This document shows, piece by piece, positions 1 to 13,100 of a stretch of 64,000 bases of DNA. The notes under the pieces were generated by a model, which saw only the letters and a list, made by a program, of their open reading frames with translations, ran no database searches and was not told the DNA's origin. The DNA comes from Liolophura sinensis. Its lineage: Eukaryota > Mollusca > Polyplacophora > Chitonida > Chitonidae. The DNA is taken from contig NC_088302.1 of assembly GCF_032854445.1 (NCBI RefSeq), positions 1,364,001 to 1,428,000 of the forward strand. The letters are read 5' to 3'. Numbering within the stretch: position 1 is the first letter of the stretch; every line of letters begins with the position of its first letter. The position numbers and the translations under genes are program-made.

Positions 1-945
1 AGGAAGGGTGTGTTGTAGGGAGGCTCTTACCTGTGCTAGTCCTGTCAGGTATCACAGGGTGTGTGATCAGGAGGGGTGGGTGGTAGGGAGCCTCTTACCT
101 GTGCTAGTCCTGTCAGGGTGTGTGGCAGGGAGGCTCTTACCTGTGCTAGTCCTGTCAGGTATCACGGGGTGTGTGATCAGGAAGGGTGTGTGGTAGGGAG
201 CCTCTTACCTGTGCTAGTCCTGTCAGGTATCATGGGATCTGTCATCAGGAAGGGTGTGTTGTAGGGAGGCTCTTACCTGTGCTAGTCCTGTCAGGTATCA
301 TGGGATCTGTCATCAGGAAGGGTGTGTGGTAGGGAGGCTCTTACCTGTGCTAGTCCGGTCAGGTATCATGCGATCTGTCATCAGGAAGGGTGCGTGGTAG
401 GGAGGCTCTTACCTGTGCTAGTCCGGTCAGGTATCACGGGGCGTGTGATCAGGAAGGGTGTGTGGTAGGGAGCCTCTTACCTGTGCTAGTCCGGTCAGGT
501 ATCATGGGATCTGTCATCAGGAAGGGTGTGTTGTAGGGAGGCTCTTACCTGTGCTAGTCCTGTCAGGTATCACGAGGCGTGTGATCAGGAAGGGTGTGTG
601 GTAGGGAGGCTCTTACCTGTGCTAGTCCTGTCAGGTATCACGGGGCGTGTGATCAGGAAGGGTATGTGGTAGGGAGGCTCTTACCTGTGCTAGTCCTGTC
701 AGGTATCACGGGGCGTGTGATCAGGAAGGGTATGTGGTAGGGAGGCTCTTACCTGTGCTAGTCCTATCAGGTATCATGGGATCTGTCATCAGGAAGGGTA
801 TGTGGTAGGGAGGCTCTTACCTGTGCTAGTCCTGTCAGGTATCATGGGGTCTGTGATCAGGAAAGGTATGTGGTAGGGAGCCTCTTACCTGTGCTAGTCC
901 CGAGAGGTATCATGGGGTCTGTGATCAGGAAGGGTGTGTGGTAGG
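1..945. repeat. 68-bp tandem array containing PFAS exon 20 end and donor
   Basis: About 14 units are spaced 68 bp apart (for example at 126, 194, 262 and on to 874), with one short unit. On the gene strand each carries GAGCCTCCCTACCACA (exon 20) and AGCACAG|GTAAGAG (donor). The array may continue to the left. Confidence 0.95.
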
Positions 946-1102
946 GAGGCTCTCCCCTCTCCCTCAGGCCAGCTTGTTCTTGCTCCACACACTCGGGGTT
1001 ACACTGTAACCGCTCCAGCTGGAAGCTTGTCTGTTCCCACAGGTCCCTCAGTTGAGTCATCCTGTGGGTCAGTACCTCCTTAGTCCCCACGCTCACACTC
1101 AC
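889..1102 (-). CDS. PFAS: PFAS exon 20 (last exon seen)
   Basis: It encodes [11 protein letters not shown] and [16 protein letters not shown], then [13 protein letters not shown], just before the glutaminase domain. The acceptor is TGGTAG|G. The proposed donor AGCACAG|GTAAGAG lies in the first unit of a 68-bp array, so the exact 3' end is less certain because each array unit offers the same donor. Confidence 0.88.
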
Positions 1103-4100
1103 CTACCAGTACACAAGGGATGTGGTTCAGGCACTCCGACACAAAATACTTATTTCTATGATTGATGGTTTATGTTATACTCAAGACTATTTCAGCTCTA
1201 CGGAGGAGGCCAGCATTATGGTGGGAGGAAACAGGGCAGAGCCTGTGGGAAACTGCTGGTTGCTGGCACATGACCTTCCTACATGCTGAAGGCACAAAGT
1301 AAGACTGTTTACACTGTTGAGGAGAAACCTGGTAAAGCCCGGAGAACTAACTATATATCATTTTGTCTGACCTTATTTGTTCATTTATTTGATCTGTGCT
1401 TAATGTTTTACTCATGGATATTTCATTTCTATGATGGAGGTCAGATTAACGAGAGAAGTCTGTAATATTTATTGACTTATTTATTTATATGCTTGGAGTG
1501 TTGCAAAGTCCACAATCTGAAATAAGAGTCTTTGACTTTCCAAGGAAGTACGAAAGGGTTAAGGAGTTTGCATCTATGCATGTCCAGAAACCCAGGGTGA
1601 GGGGTGCTGGGAGGAGTCAAATACAGGACAGTGAGACTGATTGATGAATAATGCCTTACCAATGGCTCATCAGACTTTCTGGATGATCCAATCAGGAAGC
1701 AGGGTACATCTTTGGACTGGTAAAACTTTGGTACGACATCTCTGTTGTAGTTTGGGATCTCAAGAACCACACCAAGCTCTTCTGCAAACAGTACTTCTAT
1801 CTCACTCCCTGCAAATTATGGTGTGCATCTGATAACATAATACATGTATGGTCATCTGATAACATAATATGTGCATATTCTCTTTCCTGAAACAATAAAA
1901 ATATTTCAAACAAACATTATGAAAAAGTGGGAAAGTTAAGTTGTCTTTGTACTGATCAATTGCTTCAATATTAACCCACCCTTCTCCACAAAAATATTAT
2001 GTCTGGCTCATCTTGACAAAAATATTATGTCGGACTCATCATGACAAAAATATTATGTCTGACTCACCATGACAAAAATATTATGTCTGTCTCATCATGA
2101 CAAAAATATTATGTCCGGTTCATCATGACAAAAATATTATGTCTGTCTCATCATGACAAAAATATTATGTCTGGCTCATCTTGACAAAAATATTATGTCG
2201 GACTCATCATGACAAAAATATTATGTCTGTCTCATCTTGACACAAATATTATGTCTGTCTCATCATGACAAAAATATTATGTCCGGCTCATCTTGACACA
2301 AATATTATGTCTGTCTCATCATGACAAAAATATTATGTCTGACTCATCTTGACAAAAATATTATGTCGGACTCATCATGACAAAAATATTATGTCTGTCT
2401 CATCTTGACACAAATATTATGTCTGGCTCATCTTGACACAAATATTATGTCTGTCTCATCATGACAAAAATATTATGTCTGACTCATCTTGACAAAAATA
2501 TTATGTCGGACTCATCATGACAAAAATATTATATCTGACTCACCATGACAAAAATATTATGTCTGTCTCATCATGACAAAAATATTATGTCTGGCTCATC
2601 TTGACAAAAATATTATATCTGGCTCATCTTGACACAAATATTATGTCCGGCTCATCATGACAAAAATATTAAGTCTGGCTCATCATGACAAAAGTACTGA
2701 AACCCTTGAAATGCATTCAGTGATTAACCATATTGTCTGAAACGCTCAAAAATTGTTACATCATTGAAAAAACAGAGGTTATTTGTATTAAAAGATATAG
2801 ATGCAAAACATGTAGAAGACAGTAGACATTTCCAGAAGAAGCATGTTTTTACCATCTTCAAATGCAGGAATGTCGACATGAATCCCACAATTCCCTGCAA
2901 ATGCCATCTCAAGGAGACAGGTAATCAGTCCTCCGTCACTGACGTCATGCCCTCCAGTCAACAGGCCCTCTGAACACAACACAATAATACTCAGGCTGAA
3001 AACGGACACTCATGTCTGGCCAGACCCAAACTTTGCAGTACTTGGCCATGTTATCAATGGTTAATGCCAAATCCACACACTACCCACATAAAAACACTCT
3101 CAATGAAGCCACAACTAAGCTACATACATGTGCAATGAAACTGAGCCAATCAAGTGGAACAGCCCACCACAACATGAAGGAACGCTTTACTGCCGACGAT
3201 GTAACTGCTGTTTGTCATATTATCAATACAATGACAGTTTCTGATTGGCCCCTTTGTAAGTTTCAGCAGCAAAGGTAATACTTACTAATTTAATTTGCTT
3301 CTAAAAATGAAAGCTTTTTGGGGAAAATTTTTAGGTCAAATCGAGTGTTGCCACATCTTTCAGGAAGAAAGTCGGCTTTCAAACTGAATACAAAACCATG
3401 CACAATGGTGTGATTGCGGGACACTAAATAGCCTTTACAAACAGCTCGCTACCTTGAACACGACTCTGTCTGACAATGAATGCCTGTACAAACAGCTTTG
3501 GGTCATACAGAATGCCTTTACAAATAGCTTTGGGTCATAACAAATTCCTGTGCAAACAGCTTTGGGTCACACTAAATGCCTAAATGCTTGGGGCCTCCAT
3601 GGCTCAGTTGGTTAGCGCCCTAGCCCAGCGTAATGACCAACGCGGTTGCTGTGAGTTCAAGTCCAGCTCATGCTGGCTTCCTCTCTGGCCGTATGTGGGA
3701 AGGTCTCTCAGCAACCTGCAGATGGTCGTGGGTTTCCCCCTGAGCTGTGCCCGGTTTCCACCCTCCATAAGGCTGGCCGCCATCATTTAAGTGAAATATT
3801 CTTGAGTACGGCATAAAACACCAATCAAATAAAATAAATAAATGAATAAACAAACAGCTCCCTACTTCGTACATGATTCTGTGTGACACTTTAGGTCATA
3901 CTGAATGCCTGTACAAGCTGCTTTGGGTCACACTGAATGCCTGTACAAACAGCTTTGGGTCATACAGAATGCCTGTACAAACAGCTTTGGGTCACACAGA
4001 ATGCCTTTTACAAATAGCTTTGAGTCACACTAAATGCCTGTACAAATAGCTTTGGGTCATACAGAATGCCTGTACAAACAGCTTTGGGTCACACAGAATG

Positions 4101-7100
4101 CCTTTTACAAATAGCTTTGAGTCACACTAAATGCCTGTACAAATAGCTTTGGGTCACACAGAATGTCTGTACAGGCAGCCTTGGGTCATACAGAATGCCT
4201 GTACAAACAGCTCTGGTCATACCGAATGTCTGCACAAACAACTCTGGGTCACACTGAATGCCTGTACAAACAGCTTTGGGTCACACTGAATGCCTGTACA
4301 AACAGCTTTGGGTCACACTGAATGCCTGTACAAACAGCTTTGGGTCATATTGAATACCTGTACAAACAGCTTTGGGTCACACAGAATGCCTGTACAAACA
4401 GCTTTGGGTCACACAGAATGCCTGTACAAACAGCTTTGGGTCACACAGAATGCCTGTACAAACAGCACAATACCTTGTATAAGGTTCTGCGTGACGTTGA
4501 AAGCCTGTACAAACAGTTGAGGGTCATCTAAGTCTGGGCTGTCATCTCCGAGCTGCTGATAGCACTGGGCTAAAGCTGACCCACCAAGTCGGTTGCGACC
4601 CCTAGAGAAAGGCACATACAGAAGTGCCCCTGTGAGGAAAGTACAAATACAGAGCATTACAAATACAGAGCACCATTACAAATACAGAGCACCATTACAA
4701 ATCCACACCCTGTACTCACATTATTTAATAATTTCTTTTTTGTTTTTATGTTAAACTCTACATGAGATCATATTAAAACATCTTGTGCAAAGAGCTGTAC
4801 ACAAAGAATACAGGAGTGTTTCACTGATACCATGACTGTCAGTTTTATGTTTGGAGGAAAGTGACGTTCCTCAGGTAAACCATCGACACAAGCTACTGAG
4901 AAACTTTCCCACAAGTGATGTACAGATTTGCTTTCACCTTCACACTGACGAAAACGGCCTCCCCATGTGTCCTAGAGGCTTTCACACTGGCAAAAATGGC
5001 CTGCCCATGTGTCCTAGAGGCTTTCACACTGGCGAAAACGGCCTTCCCATGTGTTCTAGAGGCTTTCACACTGGCGAAAATGACCTCCCCATGTGTCCTA
5101 GGGGCTTTCATACTGGCGAAAACGGCCTCCCATGTGTCCTAGAGGCTCCACACTGGCGAAAACAGCCTCCCCATGTATCCTAGAGGCTCCACACTGGCGA
5201 AAACGACCTCCCCATGTGTCCTAGAGGCTTCAAGGATAAGCCCAGCGCCGATCATGAGCAGCGAATGTCAAGCTTAAGACAACTGAGCGATCAATGGTGC
5301 CTACACCATGCCATACAGATATGTAAGTGTTTACTTACCCTTGTCATAGGTACACTTGAGGTCTGGTGTGATAGTGCCTTCATCATGCCATACAGATATG
5401 TAAGTGTTTACCTACCCTTGTCATAGCTACACTTGAGGTCTGGTGTGATAGTGCCTTCATCATGCCATACAGATATGTAAGTGTTTACCTACCCTTGTCA
5501 TAGGTACACTTGAGGTCTGGTGTGATAGTGCCTTCACCACGCCATACAGATACGTATATGTTTACCTACCCTTGTCATAGGTACACTTGAGGTCTGGTGT
5601 GATGGTGCCTCCACCAGGCCATACACATATGTAAGTGTTTACCTACCCTTGTCATAGGTACACTTGAGGTCTGGTGTGATGGTGCCTTCATCATGCCATA
5701 CAGATATGTAAGTGTTTACCTACCCTTGTCATAGGTACACTTGAGGTCTGGTGTGATGGTGCCTCCACCACACCACACCAATACCTAAGTGTTTACCTAC
5801 CCTTGTCATAGGTACACTTGAGGTCTGGTGTGATGGTAGCTGTGATATCTTCGCATCCAGCATACACAGATATGACCAGTGTGCCTACGACAATATAAAC
5901 ACACATTACTGTTTCATGGATAACAAATTCCTGAATTTGACTTGACATGTTCTATGTGTTAAATTCAGTTTCATAGAGGGTAATAAGGCATTTCAGTGGA
6001 TCACTTCCTCTAAAGTTTCCAATGTCACACACAGACACCTTACATTACACTCCAGGGTCCAAATGAAATACAAAATTTACACAAACAAGGTGTAAACGAG
6101 TGTACAAGGTAGGTGCACAGATAATAATTTACATGCACCAACTTTAAACCACTCAGATATATTTAATGACATAGTATTGAACTCCCATCAGAAATCAGAT
6201 TTGCCATGAGAACAAGGCAATTACCAAACCTATGAAATGTTAGAACAGTTTTACATGCTCAGTCCATACGCACAATGTGCATGTGCTCAAGGTTTACTAC
6301 ACGGACTGGCAATTACTGACCCGGAGCTTTGATGGTGTCCTGTCCAACCCTGGCTGCCATACTCAGCGAGTCCTTCCCACCGTCCACCGCAATCCCCAAG
6401 TCCTTCATGACAGCACACATGGCCTTACAGGCATCCACCAGAGCTGCCCCCTCCCCAGGTAACTTAGCAGGCCACATCCAGTTACCGCTACACTTCACAT
6501 CCTGCAACAAAGATATAAAACGCTTCACATCCCACAACAAAGATACAAACACTTCACATCCCACAACAAAGATACAAACACTTCACATCCTGCAACAAAG
6601 ATACAAACACTTCACATCCTGCAACAAAGATACAAAAAATTGACATCCCACTACAAAGATACAAACACTTCACATCCTGCAACAAAGATACAAATGCTTC
6701 ACATCCTGCAACAAAGATACACACTTCACATCCCACAACAAAGATACACACACTTCACATCCTGCAACAAAGATACACACACTTCACATCCTGCAACAAA
6801 GATACAAACACTTCACATCCTGCAACAAAGATACCAATACTTCACATCCTGCAACAAAGACACAAACATTTCACAACCCACAACAAAGATACACACTTCA
6901 CATCCCACAATAAAATTACACACACTTCACATCCTGCAACAAAGATACAAACATTTCACACCCACAACAAAGATACAAATGCTTCACATCCTGCAACAAA
7001 GATACACACTTCACATCCCACAACAATGACACACACACTTCACATCCTACAACAAACATACAAACACTTCACATCCTGCAACAAAGACACAAACATTTCA

Positions 7101-10100
7101 TATCCCACAACAAAGATACAAACACTTCACACCCCACAACAAAGATACAAACACTTCACATCCTGCAACAAAGATACAAATGCTTCACATCCTGCAACAA
7201 AGATACACACTTCACACCCCACAACAAAGATACACACACTCCACATCCTACAACAAAGATACAAACACTTCACACCCCACAACAAAGATACAAACACTTC
7301 ACATCCTGCAACAAAGATACAAACACTTCACACCCCACAACAAAGATACAAATGCTTCACATCCTGCAACAAAGATACACACTTCACACCCCACAACAAA
7401 GATACACACTTCACATCCTACAACAAAGATACAAGCACTTCACACCCCACAGCAAAGATACAAACACTTCACACCCACAACAAAGATACAAATGCTTCAC
7501 ATCCTAAAACAAACATACAAACACTTCATATGCCACAACAAAGACACAAACACTTCACATCATGCAATAAAGATACAAACACTTCACATTCTGCAACAAA
7601 GATACAAACAAAAGGTGTTGACACCTGAATCCTACAATATGTTTAACCTGAATCCTAAAATGTTTACAAATGCATTTATGTCAGAAGCTCGAACAACCCA
7701 TACAAAATGCTGAAGACGTTTTAAGCAAATATTTATTATGTGCATACAAAATATGAAAATTATATTTTTATTTTCTATCAGGTTTGTTTCATTGTCGGAT
7801 GCACTGAAACCAGCTGTACAAATTTTCACAATGGGATATACATTACCTTGAAGTCAACTAGCATGTGCACAGGTGACATGTTCACAGAACAACATCTACA
7901 TGCAAAGCACTTGTCTCTTTCTGGAACCATGTCTATCACATGTGTATCATGTCCATGTCCATGGAACCATGTCTTTCACACAGATGTAGAACAACAAATG
8001 TGAAGTACAACCACACATTCCCTGGCTATGTTGTGATGGTCTTGTGTCTAGGAGGTATGTAACAGCCCCTGATAAATGACCTAAAGTTTCGCCCATCAGT
8101 TTCTGTCGTAAAGTTTCCCACGGGCTGAGTTAGTGGAAAAATGACAGTAGTGGGTGATTAGCTCCCGGCCTGTTCCACCACCCTTCATGGCAACTATGGT
8201 CTCTAATCAGCGCCACGGGGGTTGAAGTCACTGCCAGTGAGTACAGGTCTCCCGACCAGCCCATGTCCCTTTATTAGTTTACTCATGAACTGAACCCAAC
8301 AAATTATGCAGTCAGGCGATGACTATTACAAACCTACAAATTGCAACCATGGTCTTGATCCATGGTCATGGCAAAAAAGCTATCTACAAATTGTACCATG
8401 TATGATCCATGGTCATGGCAAACAAGCTACGTACAAATGCTACCATGTTTGATCCATGGTCATGGCAAACAAGCTACGTACAAATGCTACCATGTATGAT
8501 CCATGATCATGGCAAACAAGCTACCTGCAAACGCTACCATGTATGATCCATGGTCATGTTAAATAAGCTACCTACAAATGCTACTAGGTATGATCCATGG
8601 TCATGGCAAACAAGCTACCTACAAATGCTACCAGGTATGATCCATGGTCATGGCAAACAAGCTACCTACAAATGCTACCATGTCTGATCCATGGCCATGG
8701 CAACCAAGCTACCTACAAATGCTACCATGTATGATCCATGGTCATGTCAGACAAGCTATGTACAAATGCTACCACATATGATCCATGGTCATGTCAGACA
8801 AGCTATGTACAAATGCTACCATGTATGATCCATGATCATGGCAAACAAGCTACCTACAAATTCAACCATGTATGATCCATGGTCATGTCAAACAAGCTAT
8901 GTACAAATGCTACCATGTCTGATCCATGGCCATGGCAAACAAGCTACCTGCAAATGCTACCATGTATGATCCATGGTCATGACAAACAAGCTACGTACAA
9001 ATGCTACCATGTATGATCCATGGCCATGGCAAACAAGCTACCTACAAATGCTACCATGTATGATCCATGGTCATGGCAAACAAGCTACCTACAAATGCTA
9101 CCATGTATGATCCATGGTCATGGCAAACAAGCTCCGTACAAATGCTACCATGTATGATCTATGATCACACCAAACAAGCTACCTGCAAACGCTACCAGGT
9201 ATGATCCATGGTCATGTCAGACAAGCTACCTACAAACGCTCCCATGTATGATGCATGGTCATGTCAGACAAGCTACCTACAAACGCTACCAGGTATGATC
9301 CATGGTCATGTCAAACAAGCTACGTACAAATGCTACCATGTACGATCCATGATCACGCCAAACAAGCTACCTGCAAACGCTACCAGGTATGATCCATGGT
9401 CATGTCAGACAAGCTACCTACAAACGCTACCATGTATGATCCATGGTCATGTCAGACAAGCTACCTACAAACGCTACCAGGTATGATCCATGGTCATGTC
9501 AAACAAGCTACCTACAAATGCTACCATGTATGATCCATGGTCATGTCACACAAGCTACCTACAAACGCTACCAGGTATGATCCATGGTCATGTCAAACAA
9601 GCTACGTACAAATGCTACCATGTATGATCCATGATCATGTCAAACAAGCTACCTACAAATGCTACCATGTACGATCCATGATCATGCCAAACAAGCTACC
9701 TGCAAATGCTACCAGGTATGATCCATGGTCATGTCAAACAAGCTACGTACAAATGCTACCAGGTATGATCCATGATCATGTCAAACAAGCTACCTACAAA
9801 TGCTACCATGTACGATCCATGATCATGCCAAACAAGCTACCTACAAATGCTACCATGTATGATCCATGATCATGTCAAACAAGCTACCTACAAATGCTAC
9901 CATGTATGATCCATGATCATGTCAAACAAGCTACCTACAAATGCTACCATGTATGATCCATGATCATGTCAAACAAGCTACCTACAAATGCTACCATGTA
10001 CGATCCATGATCATGCCAAACAAGCTACCTGCAAATGCTACCAGGTATGATCCATGGTCATGGTAAACAAGCTACCTGCAAATGCTACCAGGTATGATCC

Positions 10101-13100
10101 ATGGTCATGGTAAACAAGCTATCTACAAATGCTACCATGTACGATCCATGATCATGCCAAACAAGCTACGTACAAACGCTACCACATATGATCCATGGTC
10201 ATGTCAGACAAGCTACCTACAAACGCTACCAGGTATGATCCATGGTCATGGCAAACAAGCTACCTACAAATGCTACCAGGTATGATCCATGGTCATGTCA
10301 GACAAGCTACGTACAAATGCTACCAGGTATGATCCATGGTCATGTCAGACAAGCTACGTACAAACGCTAACATGTATGATCCATGGTCATGTCAGACAAG
10401 CTACGTACAAACGCTACCACGTACGATCCATGGTCAAGACAAACAAGCTACCTACAAATGCTACCATGTACGATCCATGGCCATGGCAAACAAGCTACCT
10501 ACTAACGCTACCACGTATGATCCATGATCATGCCGAACGAACTACGTACAAACGCTACCAGGTATGATCCATGGTCATGTCAGACAAACTACGTACAAAC
10601 GCTACCAGGTATGATCCATGGTCACGTCAAATGCACCATTGTTTGGCTAATGTGGAAGGCATGTAGCACCATTACCTTGTGAACAGTTGTCTATTCAGAG
10701 CCCTTGTTATGTAACAAATATTTGTACACATGTATTTCAGGCACCAATGGATTTCACTGAGAAATATCTGTCACCAACCTCCCACATGTTTTATAATTAC
10801 AGATATGCAAATTTGCCAAGGCGTGATTTATGCTATGCCAGTGACAGGAAAGATTATTTTTTTTGCCTTTTGTTGGCAAAAATCCCGCCAGTGACAGGTA
10901 TAATAGACACATGGAGATTTCAAGCCCTGCTGATTGTAAGTTATTGCTTAAACACAGTTTCACATCATCTGATGGCAGTTCAAAAGTAAGCGATTTATGG
11001 GGTGCTTAGTTCTGTGATAGCTTGGTACATGAAGAGCTCTGCATTTGAACAGATATTTGACACTCCACATGTGTAAAGGTACTGGGTGGTCACGCTCAAT
11101 CTCCAGGGAGTGTTCCCTCAGTAGCCATGACACGGTAACAAGGTAGCCATGACACGGTAACAAGGTAGCCATGACACAGTAACAAGATAGCCATGACACG
11201 GTAACAAGGCAGCCATGAAGTAGATGTGACCATGTCAACATTGTGTTCACTCTGCACCTGAACAAATAACCCCAAGCAGTAGACAAGAGAGATTTTTTTG
11301 TAAGTCTGACTGCATCATTATGTTATTAAAACAGGAAGTGATTTATTTTCTGTTTATATTTCCATCACAAACACCTGTTTTTCTCGGGAACAGAACAACA
11401 GTTGGTCAAGTGTGGTGTTGAACAGTGGGAGACAATTTAGTGCCAGCAGCCACCTACCGTGACCATGCTGTCACAAGGCTGTGTATGGACTACACACATC
11501 CAGAAATAAGACCACTGGCAAATTTATGAAACTATGGTGATAAAGCTAACATAAAACATCATTAATGGTCCAGAAGTTTTCCATGAAACACTGAACATAA
11601 ATGCACGATTTTCCTGTACAGGTCAACAACCTGGCAACACCGCTTTCATTATCATGGCCTGAAATGCATGTATTGTTCCAAGCCCCTCATGAAGACCATT
11701 CCTCCAAACTCCAGACACTTTTGTATCACCTAGGAAAGACACTGGAAATGGCTTAGCAGAAACCCAAGAGAAACACACATGTCTCCAGACTGGCTTGTTC
11801 ACAGCACGTGTGTGCGGTGGCTTGTGCTCACAAACTGTCTGGCCTCTTCATTCTACTTCTATTTCAATCTTATCACACTTCATGTGTTTTCCTTTAACAT
11901 TTAAACAGTGGTTCCTTTTCACGGTTCCTCTGACATGCTTCCCTATCTCCCCACACCTACTGTTCTACACTCTGATTTGTTATGAGTTTTTGAGATTTAG
12001 TTTGCCAATACCCCTCTGCCACACCCATCTCCTACTCCCTGCAGACACCCCACTGAGCTACAACTCTTTACACCAGGTAACCCCTAAAGCTGACTGAGCT
12101 TGACAACACTGCTGCCCAAGCTATGAGGATTTAAACTTAATCCCATACATTATCATTGTTGTTTATTCACAAATGTGATCCTACCTCACTGTTTTTTGTA
12201 AATTTACCAAATATATGATTGCAGTGAAACAATGGAGATGTGACTAACAAAAAGACAAATCTCAACTTTTCCTTCCTGATATTTTTTTGTGCAATCATGC
12301 TCAATTTTCTTCTGTTACATTAAAAAACAAGAAGAAGAATTTGAAGCCTTATACTTTTAGTCCCACTGCTCAAGATTTCCAAACAAATCTCATAAAGCCT
12401 GACAGAACAGACCCCAAAAAGCTGACCAGCAAAGTCTTATAGAACAGACCCCAATAAGCTGACCAGCAAAGTTTTATAAAACAGACCCCAAAAAGCTGAC
12501 CAGCAAAGTCTTACATAACAGACCCCATTGAGCTGGCCAGCAAAGTCTTAGCATCAGTTACCAGAGTGAAATATTTTATATGAGCTCTCTATTGTAACAT
12601 TAACTTTGCTAATGTCCAAGTGCTATGAGATGAAAAAATGTCAACTCATCAGTGTTTATGATGACTGTCCAGAGATATCAATTCCCTTCTTGGTCACACC
12701 AGTTGGATACAAAAGCCACCTATACTTCTAATGAGTTCTCCCTCTGCATTACAGACACACTACCTGATAACCCATTAACACTTGCCATTGCCCTGATTCC
12801 CCTACCACCACCCCTCAGATTCTTCTCTAAGATTCAGTGTAGTCCTCTCACATCAAGATAAGGGATTATCTCATAAGCTGAAAATGGCTTCTAACACACA
12901 AACCCATCAGACACTGAATCTATTCAAGACAAGAGTCAGCATTTACCAGACAATGCCTACCCAGGTTGAATACTGGAACAGTGTATCATTGGCTGATTCA
13001 TGGAACATCGTCATGGTATAGCCATCATGGTATAGCCATCATGGTATAGCCATCATGGTATGGGGGTCATGATACGGCTGCCATGATATGGCCGCACTGA

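Noticed and set aside
3590-3670. tRNA gene
   Set aside because: A and B boxes are present, but the cloverleaf is incomplete and a SINE body follows; the same holds for 36990-37064 and 35240-35310.
4851-5183. Zinc-finger-like frame with [14 protein letters not shown] repeats
   Set aside because: The HTGE resemblance is accidental: there is no Cys-Cys/His-His spacing, and the 42-bp array is open on both strands.
6329-7713. Overlapping plus-strand frames rich in His/Asn/Lys
   Set aside because: They are antisense readings of the 29-bp splice-acceptor array before PFAS exon 15.
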